A stretch of DNA of 64,000 nucleotides from assembly GCF_031844685.1 (NCBI RefSeq), contig NZ_CP134605.1, positions 3,616,001-3,680,000 of the forward strand, read 5' to 3'. Origin of the DNA: Streptomyces sp. ITFR-21. GTDB lineage: Bacteria; Actinomycetota; Actinomycetes; Streptomycetales; Streptomycetaceae. Shown one piece after another: positions 47,839 to 57,590 of this stretch. The notes below the pieces were generated by a model. That model did not search any database. It was not told the DNA's origin and saw only the letters and a list, made by a program, of their open reading frames with translations. Numbering within the stretch: position 1 is the first letter of the stretch; every line of letters starts with the position of its first letter. The position numbers and the translations under genes were made by a program.

Positions 47839-49377
47839 ATGATCGACCAGCGAGGCCCGGCACGGGCCCCCCGACTCGCCCCGACGCTCCCCGTGCCCGC
47901 GGGGGCGGCCCGTGCGCTGGTCCTCGCCGCGGTCTTCGTCTGCGCCGCCTGCGGCCTGGTCTACGAGCTGGAACTCGTCGCCCTCGCCTCGTACCTGGTG
48001 GGCGACTCGGTCACCCAGGCGTCGATCGTGCTGTCGGTGATGGTCTTCGCGATGGGCTGCGGCTCGCTGCTGGCCAAGCGGCTGCGTACCCGCGCCGCCG
48101 CCGGGTTCGCCGCAGTCGAGGCCGCTCTCGCACTGGTCGGCGGGCTGTCGGTGATGGCGCTCTACGCGGTCTTCGCCTGGTACGGGCAGGCCAAGCCGGC
48201 CATCGCCGGCTGCTCGTTCGCCATCGGCGTGCTGATCGGGGCGGAGGTGCCGCTGCTGATGACGCTGGTGCAGCGGATCAGACGGCAGGACGCCGGCGGC
48301 GCCGTCGCCGACCTCTTCGCGGCCGACTACGTGGGCGCGCTGGTCGGCGGGCTCGCCTTTCCGTTCCTGCTGCTGCCGACGTTCGGGCAGCTGACGGGAG
48401 CGCTGGTCACCGGGATGGTCAACGCGGTGGCCGGCGGAACGGTCGTCCTGTGGCTCTTCCGCGGCGACCTCTCGGCGCGGGCCCGCGGCTGGCTGGCCGT
48501 CGCCAACCTCACCGTGCTCGCGGTGCTCTCCTGCGCGGCCCTGGCCGCCGGCCCCTTCGAACGGGCCACGCGGCACGCGGTGTACGGGGCCTCGGTCCGG
48601 ATCGCCGAGCAGACCGCCGTGCAGGAGGTCGTGCTCACCGGGACCCCGCACGCGCCGGACTCGCTGCGGCTCTACCTCGACGGCCGGCTGCGGGTCTGCG
48701 GGGCCAACGTGGACCGCTACGAACACGCCCTGGCGGCACCGGCGATGGCCACCGGCCCGCACACCCGGGTGCTGGTCCTCGGCGGCGCGGACGGCCTGGC
48801 GCTGCGGGAGGTGCTGGGCTTCCCCGGCGTACGGCGGGTGACGGTGGTGGACAGCGACGCCGAACTGCTGCGGCTCGGCCGCGCCGACCCCGGGCTCACC
48901 GCGCTCAACGGCCGCGCCTTCGCCGACCGGCGGGTCCGGGTCGCCACCGCCGACGTCTTCGACTGGCTCCGCACGGCGGCCACCACCGCCCCCGGCGGCT
49001 ACGACGTGATCCTCGCCGACCTGCCGGACGCGGGCGTGGCCGGCGGCGCGAAGTTCTACTCGCAGGAGTTCTACGGCCTGGCCGCCCGCGCCCTCGTCCC
49101 CGGCGGCCGGCTCGCCGTCCACGCCGCCCAGGCGCTGTGGACCGTCGCCGCCACCCTGCGGGCCGCCCGCCTGCCGGCCACCGCCTACCTGCTGCGGGCC
49201 CCCGTCTGCCGCGGCTCTCCCGGCCTGATGGCCGCCCGCGGCAGCTGGCCCTTCCTGCTGGCGGCACCCTCCCGGCCGACGCTGCCGGCCTCCTTCCACC
49301 CCGCGGCACTGGCCGCGGCACGCTCGCGCCCGATGCGCCCGCCGCCGCCCTCGACGCTGCTGCGCCCCCGGCTGTAG
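47839..49377 (+). CDS. Membrane-anchored spermidine-synthase-like protein
   Basis: A 512-residue two-domain protein. The N-terminal 215 residues form about seven transmembrane helices ([21 protein letters not shown], then others with [11 protein letters not shown] and [10 protein letters not shown]). The C-terminal domain is a Rossmann aminopropyltransferase fold: [40 protein letters not shown], and ILADLPDAG. Several polyamine-contact positions differ from true SpeE, and the membrane part suggests another substrate. ATG 47839. The tail is Pro/Arg-rich. It belongs to the conserved core block between DUF2617 and pyrE. Confidence 0.85.
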   Translation: MIDQRGPARAPRLAPTLPVPAGAARALVLAAVFVCAACGLVYELELVALASYLVGDSVTQASIVLSVMVFAMGCGSLLAKRLRTRAAAGFAAVEAALALVGGLSVMALYAVFAWYGQAKPAIAGCSFAIGVLIGAEVPLLMTLVQRIRRQDAGGAVADLFAADYVGALVGGLAFPFLLLPTFGQLTGALVTGMVNAVAGGTVVLWLFRGDLSARARGWLAVANLTVLAVLSCAALAAGPFERATRHAVYGASVRIAEQTAVQEVVLTGTPHAPDSLRLYLDGRLRVCGANVDRYEHALAAPAMATGPHTRVLVLGGADGLALREVLGFPGVRRVTVVDSDAELLRLGRADPGLTALNGRAFADRRVRVATADVFDWLRTAATTAPGGYDVILADLPDAGVAGGAKFYSQEFYGLAARALVPGGRLAVHAAQALWTVAATLRAARLPATAYLLRAPVCRGSPGLMAARGSWPFLLAAPSRPTLPASFHPAALAAARSRPMRPPPPSTLLRPRL

Positions 49378-49500
49378 GGCGCCTTCGGGAACGCGCCGGC
49401 GGGGCGGCGGTGGTTCGGGCCGGAGGGGCGGCCACCGGGCGATCCGGACCGGTCCGACACCGGGTGTTCGCGCCGCGTTCACCCGTCCGGCGCGGCCGGC

Positions 49501-49542
49501 GACGGCGGCCTGAGCCGTACCGACGGCGGCCTGAGCCGTACC
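49501..49542. repeat. 21-bp direct repeat, two copies
   Basis: The unit GACGGCGGCCTGAGCCGTACC occupies 49501-49521 and is repeated without gap at 49522-49542, in the spacer before the SRPBCC gene. Function unknown. Confidence 0.75.
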
Positions 49543-49616
49543 GAAGGGGGTGTGGGCGGGAAAAATGACCTGACCGCACCCGCCAAGGCGGCGCACTCCT
49601 GGGTAGGCTCCGCCGC

Positions 49617-50828
49617 ATGGAGCACGAGTCCTTCGTCCCGATCCCGCCGGCCCGGCTGCTGGCAGCGCTGTGCGCGCCTGCCGTGATCGCCGCGAGTCTG
49701 CCCGGGTGGCAGCCCGACGAGGGCGGCGATGGGACGGGTGCGCTCACCGGGCGGCTGCGGCTGCGCGTCGGCGGCTCCACGATCACCTACCGGGGCACCG
49801 TGGGGGTGACGGGCGACGGCCCGGCGTTCACCGTGGTGGCCGAGGGCACGGAGGTACGCGGTGGCGGCACGGTGAAGGCGACCGCCCGGGTCGGCGTGGC
49901 GGAGACCGGGCGGCCGCGCCCCGGTACGGCACTGGTCTGGCAGGGCTCGGCCCGCGCGGACGGCCGCCTGGCCGGATACGGGGAAGCCGTGGTGGAAGCC
50001 GCGGTACGCCGGCTGCTGGACCGTTTCGCGGCCGAACTGGGCCTGCGCGCGCCGGCTGCCGACCAGGGGCCTGCGGCGGCGCAACCCGGGCCCGGAGCGG
50101 ATGAAGCCGGCGCCGCGGCTGCCGAAGTCGCCGTCGTGGAGGCCGGAGCCCCATCCGGAGCGGAATCCGGACCCGCGGCGGAAGGCGGCCACGAGCCCGC
50201 GGTGGCGGGTGAGGACGGGCTGGCGGCGGCGGGCGACCACGGCCTGGGTACGGCAGGCACGGCAGCCGCGCCCGGCTCCGCGGCGCCCGGCTCCGCGGCA
50301 CCCGGGCCCGCGGCACCCGGGCGCGCCGCGGCCGAAGACACCGCGGCCGAAAGCGCGGCAGCCGAGAACCTACCGGCCGACAACGGAGCGGCCGACAGCG
50401 TACCGGCCGAGACGGCGGACGTACCGGAAGAGCCGGCGCTGGAGCCCGGCGCCGAAAGGCCGGACGCCCTGGGCGCGAGGGACTTCGCGGAGGTCGGGGA
50501 GCCGGACGTCGTGGACGACCTGGGCGAACCCCTGCCGGGCGCCGGGCTGGACGACTTCGGGCTGGTCGAGGTGGAGGTCGAGGTGCCGGAGAGCGCCGCA
50601 GCCCTGGACGACCTCGTACCACCGGCCGAAGCCGCCCACGCCCGCCGCACGATGATCGGCCGCAGCGCCGAGGAGGTCGACCACGCCCCGCCGCGCGGCC
50701 GGTACGCCCCGGTCCCCGCGCCGAACTCCGGCACCGCCACGGCGACCCTGCGCTGGGCCGCCCCCGCGGCAGCCGCCCTGCTCGCGTCCGCGGTAGTCGT
50801 CGGACGGGTGCTGCGGCGTCGCAGGTAA
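49617..50828 (+). CDS. SRPBCC (CoxG-like) protein with C-terminal membrane anchor
   Basis: A 403-residue protein. The N-terminal 145 residues form a START/SRPBCC domain of the CO dehydrogenase subunit G type (EHESFVPIPPARLLAALC, LTGRLRLRVGGSTITYRGTV, GYGEAVVEAAVRRLLDRFAAEL). A long Ala/Glu/Pro-rich low-complexity segment (about 150-350) follows, then one transmembrane helix (AAPAAAALLASAVVVG, about 380-396) and a basic end. It is thus probably a tail-anchored lipid- or cofactor-binding protein. No CO dehydrogenase genes are nearby. The tail length likely varies between strains. Confidence 0.8.
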   Translation: MEHESFVPIPPARLLAALCAPAVIAASLPGWQPDEGGDGTGALTGRLRLRVGGSTITYRGTVGVTGDGPAFTVVAEGTEVRGGGTVKATARVGVAETGRPRPGTALVWQGSARADGRLAGYGEAVVEAAVRRLLDRFAAELGLRAPAADQGPAAAQPGPGADEAGAAAAEVAVVEAGAPSGAESGPAAEGGHEPAVAGEDGLAAAGDHGLGTAGTAAAPGSAAPGSAAPGPAAPGRAAAEDTAAESAAAENLPADNGAADSVPAETADVPEEPALEPGAERPDALGARDFAEVGEPDVVDDLGEPLPGAGLDDFGLVEVEVEVPESAAALDDLVPPAEAAHARRTMIGRSAEEVDHAPPRGRYAPVPAPNSGTATATLRWAAPAAAALLASAVVVGRVLRRRR

Positions 50829-50847
50829 CGGCCGCTACGCTCGTCCC

Positions 50848-51645
50848 GTGGAGACCGAGAAGAAGCTGACGGCGGGCGACGCCGAACTGACCTTGCAGCC
50901 CGAGCACGGCTGCCGGATCGCATCGCTGAAGGTCGGCGGGACCGAACTCCTGCGCCAAGGCGACACATTCGGTGCCTTCATCATGGTGCCGTGGTGCGGC
51001 CGGACCGAGAACGGCGTGTTCCGCAACGGCGGAGTGACCCACCAGCTCCCCGTCGACGCACCCCCGCACGCCATCCACGGCACCGGACGGCACACCGCCT
51101 GGCACGAGGCGGCCCCCGCCACTGACACCACCGCCTCGTACTACTTCGACCTCGTCGAGCCGTGGCCGTACCCCGGTCGGGTGACGCACACCGTGGAACT
51201 CGCACCGCACTCGGTCAAGCTGACCCTCGCTGTGGAGGGGGCCAACGACTCCTTCCCGGCGCAGGCCGGCTGGCACCCCTGGTGGCTGCGCAACCTCGGC
51301 CAGGGCGGCCAGGACGTCGAGCTGGCCTTCAGTGCCGCCTGGCAGGAGGAGCGCGGCGACAACCACCTGCCGAACGGCAACCGCATCGATCCTGAGCCGG
51401 GCCCCTGGGACGACTGCTTCGGCATGCCCGACGGCGTCGACGTCACCCTCACCTGGCCGGGCGAGCTGCGGGTCCGGGTGGAGAGCCCCGCCGAGTGGGC
51501 CGTGATCTACACCGAGCCGCCGGAGGCGGTCTGCGTGGAGCCGCAGTCCGGCCCCCCGAACGGCCTCAACACACTGCCCCGGCTGGTCACCCCGATCGAC
51601 CCGCTGGAGATCACCACCACCTGGTCCTGGCAACGCATCGGCTGA
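50848..51645 (+). CDS. Aldose 1-epimerase family protein
   Basis: Galactose-mutarotase-like beta-sandwich of 265 residues, interconverting sugar anomers or acting on hexose phosphates. The conserved substrate contacts are visible: NGVFR (about 51), the His in HAIHGTGRHTAW (about 72-75), the second His in QAGWHPWW (about 140), and the catalytic Glu in CVEPQSGPPNG (about 230). It starts 19 bp after the SRPBCC gene. A strong hairpin follows. Confidence 0.9.
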   Translation: METEKKLTAGDAELTLQPEHGCRIASLKVGGTELLRQGDTFGAFIMVPWCGRTENGVFRNGGVTHQLPVDAPPHAIHGTGRHTAWHEAAPATDTTASYYFDLVEPWPYPGRVTHTVELAPHSVKLTLAVEGANDSFPAQAGWHPWWLRNLGQGGQDVELAFSAAWQEERGDNHLPNGNRIDPEPGPWDDCFGMPDGVDVTLTWPGELRVRVESPAEWAVIYTEPPEAVCVEPQSGPPNGLNTLPRLVTPIDPLEITTTWSWQRIG

Positions 51646-51649
51646 ACCC

Positions 51650-51679
51650 CGGGCGGGCGGTCGGCCGCTCGCCCGCCCG
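51650..51679 (+). terminator. Terminator after the aldose epimerase gene
   Basis: CGGGCGGGCG and CGCCCGCCCG form a perfect 10-bp stem, 5 bp after the stop codon. No T tract. Confidence 0.75.
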
Positions 51680-51759
51680 ATGTCCCGGCGTCTCCCACCG
51701 GACGGGACCCGTTTCACCGCAGCCGGGGGCCCGCCGGGCCCTCGGCTAGTCTCATGGCC

Positions 51760-52302
51760 ATGAGCGACGACGTACGCGCTGCCTTGCTGCGGCACATCAA
51801 GGAAAAGGCCGTGGTCCACGGCAAGGTGACCCTCTCGTCGGGACTGGAAGCCGACTTCTACATCGACCTGCGCCGGATCGCCCTGGACGGGGAGGCCGCA
51901 CCGCTCGCCGGCCAGGTGATGCTGGACCTCACCGCCGACCTCGACTACGACGCGGTGGGCGGGCTGACGCTCGGCGCTGACCCGGTGGCCACGTCGATGC
52001 TGCATGCCGCGGCCGCCCGCGGCGGACGGCTGGACGCGTTCGTGGTCCGCAAGGCGAACAAGACCCACGGTCTGCAGCGCCGTATCGAGGGCCCCGACGT
52101 CAAGGGCCGCCGGGTACTGGTCGTCGAGGACACCTCCACCACCGGCGGCTCGCCGCTGACCGCGGTCGAGGCGGTGCGGGAGGCCGGTGGCGAGGTGGTG
52201 GCCGTCGCGGTGATCGTGGACCGCGGAGCGGAGGCGAAGGTTACCGGCGCGGGTCTGCCGTATCTCGCCGCCTACTCGCTCGCCGACCTGGGCCTGGCCT
52301 GA
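51760..52302 (+). CDS. pyrE: Orotate phosphoribosyltransferase
   Basis: Forms orotidine monophosphate from orotate and PRPP in pyrimidine synthesis. It is 180 residues long from ATG 51760 (MSDDVRAALLRHIKEKAVVHG); ATG 51754 would add two residues. The PRPP loop reads VLVVEDTSTTGGSPL (about 121-135), and the catalytic Lys region is FVVRKANKTHG. It is separated from other pyr genes, as in other streptomycetes. Confidence 0.95.
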   Translation: MSDDVRAALLRHIKEKAVVHGKVTLSSGLEADFYIDLRRIALDGEAAPLAGQVMLDLTADLDYDAVGGLTLGADPVATSMLHAAAARGGRLDAFVVRKANKTHGLQRRIEGPDVKGRRVLVVEDTSTTGGSPLTAVEAVREAGGEVVAVAVIVDRGAEAKVTGAGLPYLAAYSLADLGLA

Positions 52303-52364
52303 CGGCCCGTCCGCAAGGCGGTTGTATTCCGCGCGCTGAGCTGCGGCTTCACGGCTCGCGGGAT

Positions 52365-52378
52365 GTTCCACGTGAAAC
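52365..52378. promoter_or_regulatory. parS-like centromere site
   Basis: GTTCCACGTGAAAC (flanked by T and A) differs from the streptomycete parS consensus GTTTCACGTGAAAC at one position. It lies between pyrE and the aldolase gene. ParB binding here would imply that the window lies in the origin-proximal part of the chromosome. Confidence 0.75.
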
Positions 52379-52534
52379 ACTCCGGAGGCCGTGGCACGTC
52401 CTTCCCGGACCGAGGTGGTGTATCCGTTCGCGTCTGGGAAGATGGGGACGACGATGACGTCGCCACGCCAGCCGTACTCGTATGCCGGCTGCCACGCCAG
52501 CCGTACCACCCGCAGATCATGAGGAGCGGACACG

Positions 52535-53557
<1,023 letters not shown>

Positions 53558-53567
53558 GGCGGCCCGA

Positions 53568-53598
53568 CCGGCCCCCCGGCGGATCCGCAGGGGGCCGG
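53568..53598 (+). terminator. Terminator of the aldolase gene
   Basis: CCGGCCCCC (53568-53576) pairs with GGGGGCCGG (53590-53598) around a 13-nt loop, 11 bp after the stop codon. Confidence 0.75.
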
Positions 53599-53740
53599 CC
53601 GCCGGCCGGGCCGTCGGGGCCGCGGGCCGTCGGATCGCGCGGTGGGCCGGTCCGGGACGGCCCGGGACGGGCGTCGGGCCGAGGAGTCCTGCCGGGTCCG
53701 GCGCCCGGCCGATCGGCCCCGAGCCGGACCGCAGCAGGCT

Positions 53741-53860
53741 CCGTCGGACCGCGTCGGACCGCGTCGGACCGCGTCGGACCGCGTCGGATGGCGTCGGACC
53801 GCGTCGGACCGCGTCGGACCGCGTCGGATGGCGTCGGACCGCGTCGGATGGCGTCGGACC
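53741..53860. repeat. 10-bp tandem repeat, twelve copies
   Basis: The decamer GCGTCGGACC, alternating with variant GCGTCGGATG, runs for 12 uninterrupted copies (first copy CCGTCGGACC, a thirteenth degraded). The period is close to one DNA helical turn. It is non-coding and lies in the 419-bp gap between the aldolase and DUF3151 genes, which contains no gene. Confidence 0.92.
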
Positions 53861-53976
53861 GCGTCCGGGCCCGGCCCCACGTCGAGCACCCACAACGCGT
53901 CAACCCCGGGCACGGTCCGCGGCCCCCGGTATCCGCCGGGGGCCTTCCGCTTTCCCGCTCGGGCAGACTGGGGACC

Positions 53977-54390
53977 ATGGCCATTCAACAGAACCTGCTC
54001 GGGGGACCCGCCCCGACCCACCTGCCCGACGACCCGGAGCCGCGTGAACTGCTGGCCTCCGGCACCGCACCCGCCGAGGTCGCGGCCAAGTACCCGGCCT
54101 CCTCGCTGGCCTGGGCCCAGCTGGCCGACGACGCCTTCGAGGCCGGCCGTGTCGTGGAGTCCTACGCCTTCGCCCGCACCGGCTACCACCGCGGCCTGGA
54201 CGCCCTGCGCCGGGCCGGCTGGAAGGGCCACGGCCCGGTCCCCTTCGAGCACGAGCCCAACCGCGGCTTCCTGCGTGCCCTCCACGCCCTCGGCCGCGCC
54301 GCCGAGGCGATCGGCGAGCAGGACGAGTACGAGCGCTGCACCACCTTCCTCCGCGACAGTTCCCCGACCGCCGCGGACACCCTGAGCTGA
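53977..54390 (+). CDS. DUF3151 family protein
   Basis: A 137-residue conserved actinobacterial protein of unknown function. ATG 53977 (MAIQQNLLGGPAPTHLP) starts the conserved part. The body is helical and TPR-like: YPASSLAWAQLADDAFEAGRVVESYAFARTGYHRGLDALRR and FLRALHALGRAAEAIGEQDEYERC. It is a soluble, single-domain protein. It shares its position downstream of the aldolase gene with other streptomycetes. Confidence 0.88.
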   Translation: MAIQQNLLGGPAPTHLPDDPEPRELLASGTAPAEVAAKYPASSLAWAQLADDAFEAGRVVESYAFARTGYHRGLDALRRAGWKGHGPVPFEHEPNRGFLRALHALGRAAEAIGEQDEYERCTTFLRDSSPTAADTLS

Positions 54391-54644
54391 CTCCCGGCCG
54401 GTCCGGGGCGTACGCCGCCGCCGGGGCCCTCTGCCGCGGTCGCGCCGCGGACGGTCCCGGTTCGGCCGCCGTTCATATGGGCGTGCGACCGTGTGCGTGC
54501 CGTCCGGGCGCCGAACGGCACGCGGAACGGCACGCACGGCATGCGCACCGCGCATCGTCACGTCGACACGCAGTACGCACGAGCGGCCGGGGGCCGAGGC
54601 CGCGGGTTGCGCCGCCGCAGGGGGAAGCCCTCGGCCGCACGTCG

Positions 54645-54961
54645 CGGCCGTCGGCACGGCCGCCGACGGCCGCGACGCCTTCCGGCTGGTGAACTCGGGA
54701 CCCGCCGACTGCGTGCCCAAGATCGCCACCCCGGACACGGTCGACGCCATCCGCGGCGCGGCCGGTCCGCTCACCCGCGGCGAGGTCGACCGCGACGTCG
54801 GCGCCACCGTCGTGGGCAACCTCAAGCGCTGGGAGCTGGGCTCGCCCGAGTTCGGCGGTGCCCTCCACGGCTACCGCGCCCTGACCATCAACCACGAGTC
54901 GGCCACCGCGTCGGCCACGGCCACGAGGGCTGCCCCGGCCCCGGCAGGCCCGCGCCGGTGA
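54645..54961 (+). pseudogene. Unidentified gene remnant
   Basis: A stretch of about 100 codons with convincing chromosomal codon bias ([16 protein letters not shown], then [20 protein letters not shown], then [17 protein letters not shown]) but no start codon with a ribosome site and an abrupt low-complexity end. I do not recognise the family. It is best read as the decayed middle or end of a lost gene between DUF3151 and the tryptophan dioxygenase gene; a short real gene is possible. The rest of 54391-55153 holds nothing that I can see. Confidence 0.35.
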
Positions 54962-55153
54962 CGACGCAGCAGATCAAGGGGCTGCACAGCTGCGTCGCCA
55001 ACGACCGGTCCTACGACCGCCACGGCCGCCACGACCCCCACGGCCGCTCCCTGAGCGGACCGCCGACCGCCTGAGTGCTCTTGCCCGATCGTCCCGGACC
55101 ACAGATGATCGGCACGGCCCGGCCACCCCGGGCGCACGCTCTGGAGGTACCCC

Positions 55154-55990
55154 ATGTCCGACCGTCCGACCGACGAGGCGGCGACCCCGAACCTCGCGTT
55201 CGAGGGCTCGACCCCCTACGAGGACTACGTGCAGGCGTCCGTCCTCACCCACCTGCAGCACCCGCTGTCCGACGAACCCGGCGAGATGGCGTTCCTGGTC
55301 ACCACCCAGGTCATGGAGCTGTGGTTCACTCTGCTCGTCCACGAATGGAGCACCGCGGCCGCCGCACTGCGCCGCGACGACCTGCCCACCGCGATGGCGG
55401 CGCTCAGGCGCAGCCTGCCGGAGCTCGAATCGCTCAACGCGTCCTGGAGGCCGATCGCCCACCTCACCCCGGCCCAGTTCAACGCCTACCGCTCCGCCCT
55501 CGGCGAGGGCTCCGGCTTCCAGTCCGCGATGTACCGGCGGCTGGAGTTCCTGCTCGGCGACAAGTCCACGTCCATGCTGGTGCCGCACCGCGGCACCCCC
55601 GGCGCCCACGCCGAGCTGGAGAAGGCGCTCACCGAGCCGAGCCTCTACGACGAGGTGCTGCGGCTGCTGGCCCGCCGCGGTCACCCGGTGCCCGCCGAGG
55701 TGCTCGACCGCGACCCCGCGCTGCGCTACGAGCCGCACCCCGGGGTCGAGGCGGTCTGGGAACGGGTCTACGCCGCCGTGGACCAGGACTCCGAGCTGAT
55801 CCGGCTCGGCGAGGCCCTCACCGACGTCGCCGAACTCGTCTGGCGCTGGCGCAACGACCACCTGGTGGCGACCCGGCGCGCGATGGGCGCCAAAGCCGGC
55901 ACCGGCGGCTCCGCGGGGGTGGCCTGGCTGGAGAAACGTGCCACCAAGAACGTCTTCCCCGAACTCTGGACGGCCCGCAGCCATGTCTGA
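55154..55990 (+). CDS. kynA: Tryptophan 2,3-dioxygenase
   Basis: Heme enzyme that opens the indole ring of L-tryptophan to N-formylkynurenine, the first step of the kynurenine pathway. Its 278 residues show TPYEDYVQASVLTHLQHPLS at the start, FLVTTQVMELWFTLLVHEW, QSAMYRRLEFLLGDKS, and the heme-ligand His region RWRNDHLVATRRAMGAKAGTG. An 8-bp overlap with kynU signals an operon. A GGAGGT site precedes the start. Confidence 0.96.
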   Translation: MSDRPTDEAATPNLAFEGSTPYEDYVQASVLTHLQHPLSDEPGEMAFLVTTQVMELWFTLLVHEWSTAAAALRRDDLPTAMAALRRSLPELESLNASWRPIAHLTPAQFNAYRSALGEGSGFQSAMYRRLEFLLGDKSTSMLVPHRGTPGAHAELEKALTEPSLYDEVLRLLARRGHPVPAEVLDRDPALRYEPHPGVEAVWERVYAAVDQDSELIRLGEALTDVAELVWRWRNDHLVATRRAMGAKAGTGGSAGVAWLEKRATKNVFPELWTARSHV

Positions 55991-57425
55991 GCCGAGCGCG
56001 TACGAAGCGGATCCGTACCGGCCGGGTGCCGGCGGGCCGGGCGCCGGCGGGCCGGGCGGCTACGGACTGGGCGCCGGTGAGACGGGCGTCGGGGGGCCTG
56101 GTGCCGGCGGCGCAGATGCCGGCGGACCGGGCGGGTACGGGCTCGGCGCCCGCCGGCCCGGTGGCAGCCACCGGACCGGCGGCGTGCTTCCAGACGAGGC
56201 CGCTCTGGCCGTGCGGGCCGCCGAGCTGGACGCCGCCGACCGACTCGCCGCCGTCCGGCGGCGCTTCGTGCTGCACAGCGGTACGGACGAGAGCGGTGGC
56301 GGCGACCGCCCGGAGCAGGTCTACCTCGACGGCAACTCGCTCGGCGCCCTGTCCACCGGGGTGCTGCCGAGGCTGACCGAGGTGATCACCCGGGAATGGG
56401 GCGAGCTGCGCATCCGCTCCTGGGAGGAGAGCGGCTGGTGGACGGCGCCGGAGCGGGTCGGCGACCGGATCGCCCCGCTGGTCGGCGCCGCGCCCGGCCA
56501 GGTCGTGGTCGGCGACTCCACCAGCGTCAACGTCTTCAAGGCGCTGGTGGCCGCCGTGCGGATGGCGCCCCGGGGCCGGGACGAGATCCTGGTGGACGCC
56601 GCGACCTTCCCCACCGACGGCTACATCGCCCGGTCCGCCGCCCGGCTGACCGGCCATACCGTACGAGCGCTGCCCGCCGCGGAGCTCGCCGCCGAGGCCG
56701 GCCCCCGTACGGCAGTGGCCCTGGTCAACCACGTCGACTTCCGCACCGGGCGGCTGCACGACCTGCGGGGAATCACCGCGGCGCTGCACCGGGCCGGCGC
56801 ACTGGCTGCCTGGGACCTGTGCCACAGCGCGGGCGCCCTGCCCGTCGCCCTCGACGCGGACGGGGTGGATTTCGCGGTCGGCTGCACCTACAAGTACCTC
56901 AACGGCGGCCCCGGTGCGCCCGCCTACCTGTACGTGCGCCGGGATCTGCAACCGCGCTTCGACTCGCCGCTGCCCGGCTGGAACTCGCACGCCGACCCCT
57001 TCGGCATGGCGCCCGGCTACGAACCGGCGGACGGCGCCCCGCGCGGCCGGGTCGGCACCCCGGAGATCCTGTCACTGCTCGCGCTGGACGCGGCGCTCGA
57101 CGTGTGGGACGACGTGGCCGTGCCCGACGTACGGGACAAGAGCCTCGGCCTGACCGACTTCTTCCTGGAGTGCGTCGCCGCGCTGGCGCCCGCCGGGCGG
57201 GTCGAGTCCATCACCCCCCGGGCGCACGCCGAGCGCGGCAGCCAGGTCTCGCTGCGCTGCGCGGGCGCGGGTGACGTCATGCGCGAGCTGACCGCCCGCG
57301 GCGTGGTCGGCGACTACCGTCGGCCCGACGTGCTGCGCTTCGGCTTCACCCCGCTCTACACCCGCTACACGGACGCGCTGCGCGCCGCGCGGGAGTTGGC
57401 CGCCGTGCTGGAGGGAACCGGCTGA
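55983..57425 (+). CDS. kynU: Kynureninase with Gly-rich N-terminal extension
   Basis: PLP enzyme cleaving kynurenine to anthranilate and alanine. It has 480 residues from ATG 55983. The first 65 residues are an unusual Gly/Pro/Ala-rich repeat ([18 protein letters not shown], partly duplicated) absent from typical kynureninases of about 410-420 residues. The enzyme proper begins near DEAALAVRAAELDAAD. Hallmarks are YLDGNSLGAL, NHVDFRTG, AWDLCHSAGALPV, and the Schiff-base Lys304 in TYKYLNGGPGAP. It overlaps kynA by 8 bp. Confidence 0.95.
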   Translation: MSEPSAYEADPYRPGAGGPGAGGPGGYGLGAGETGVGGPGAGGADAGGPGGYGLGARRPGGSHRTGGVLPDEAALAVRAAELDAADRLAAVRRRFVLHSGTDESGGGDRPEQVYLDGNSLGALSTGVLPRLTEVITREWGELRIRSWEESGWWTAPERVGDRIAPLVGAAPGQVVVGDSTSVNVFKALVAAVRMAPRGRDEILVDAATFPTDGYIARSAARLTGHTVRALPAAELAAEAGPRTAVALVNHVDFRTGRLHDLRGITAALHRAGALAAWDLCHSAGALPVALDADGVDFAVGCTYKYLNGGPGAPAYLYVRRDLQPRFDSPLPGWNSHADPFGMAPGYEPADGAPRGRVGTPEILSLLALDAALDVWDDVAVPDVRDKSLGLTDFFLECVAALAPAGRVESITPRAHAERGSQVSLRCAGAGDVMRELTARGVVGDYRRPDVLRFGFTPLYTRYTDALRAARELAAVLEGTG

Positions 57426-57490
57426 CCCGCGGTGGAGCGAACCGGCCGACTGACGACCGCAGCCGACTCGTGTGCGGCCGTCAGCGGCGC

Positions 57491-57522
57491 CGTGGGCGAG
57501 GCCGGCCCGGCCTCGCTCCACG
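57491..57522 (+). terminator. Hairpin after kynU
   Basis: CGTGGGCGAGGCCGG can pair with CCGGCCTCGCTCCACG, leaving one bulge. It lies in the 165-bp gap between kynU and the hydrolase gene and may attenuate read-through. Confidence 0.45.
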
Positions 57523-57590
57523 TTCGTCGTGTCGGCGTGCCATGGGGCGCGTGAGCGCCGGCCGCCGTATTGGAAGGGACCGACTGACCG

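Noticed and set aside
47479-49596. Long open frame (705 codons) on the minus strand over the spermidine-synthase-like gene
   Set aside because: Arg/Gly/Gln-rich shadow of the plus-strand gene; it has no domain, and the plus-strand product is clearly a real family.
53642-53976. Open frames through the decamer array
   Set aside because: A 10-bp period makes all frames open with repetitive Arg/Ser/Asp content; there is no start signal and no domain.
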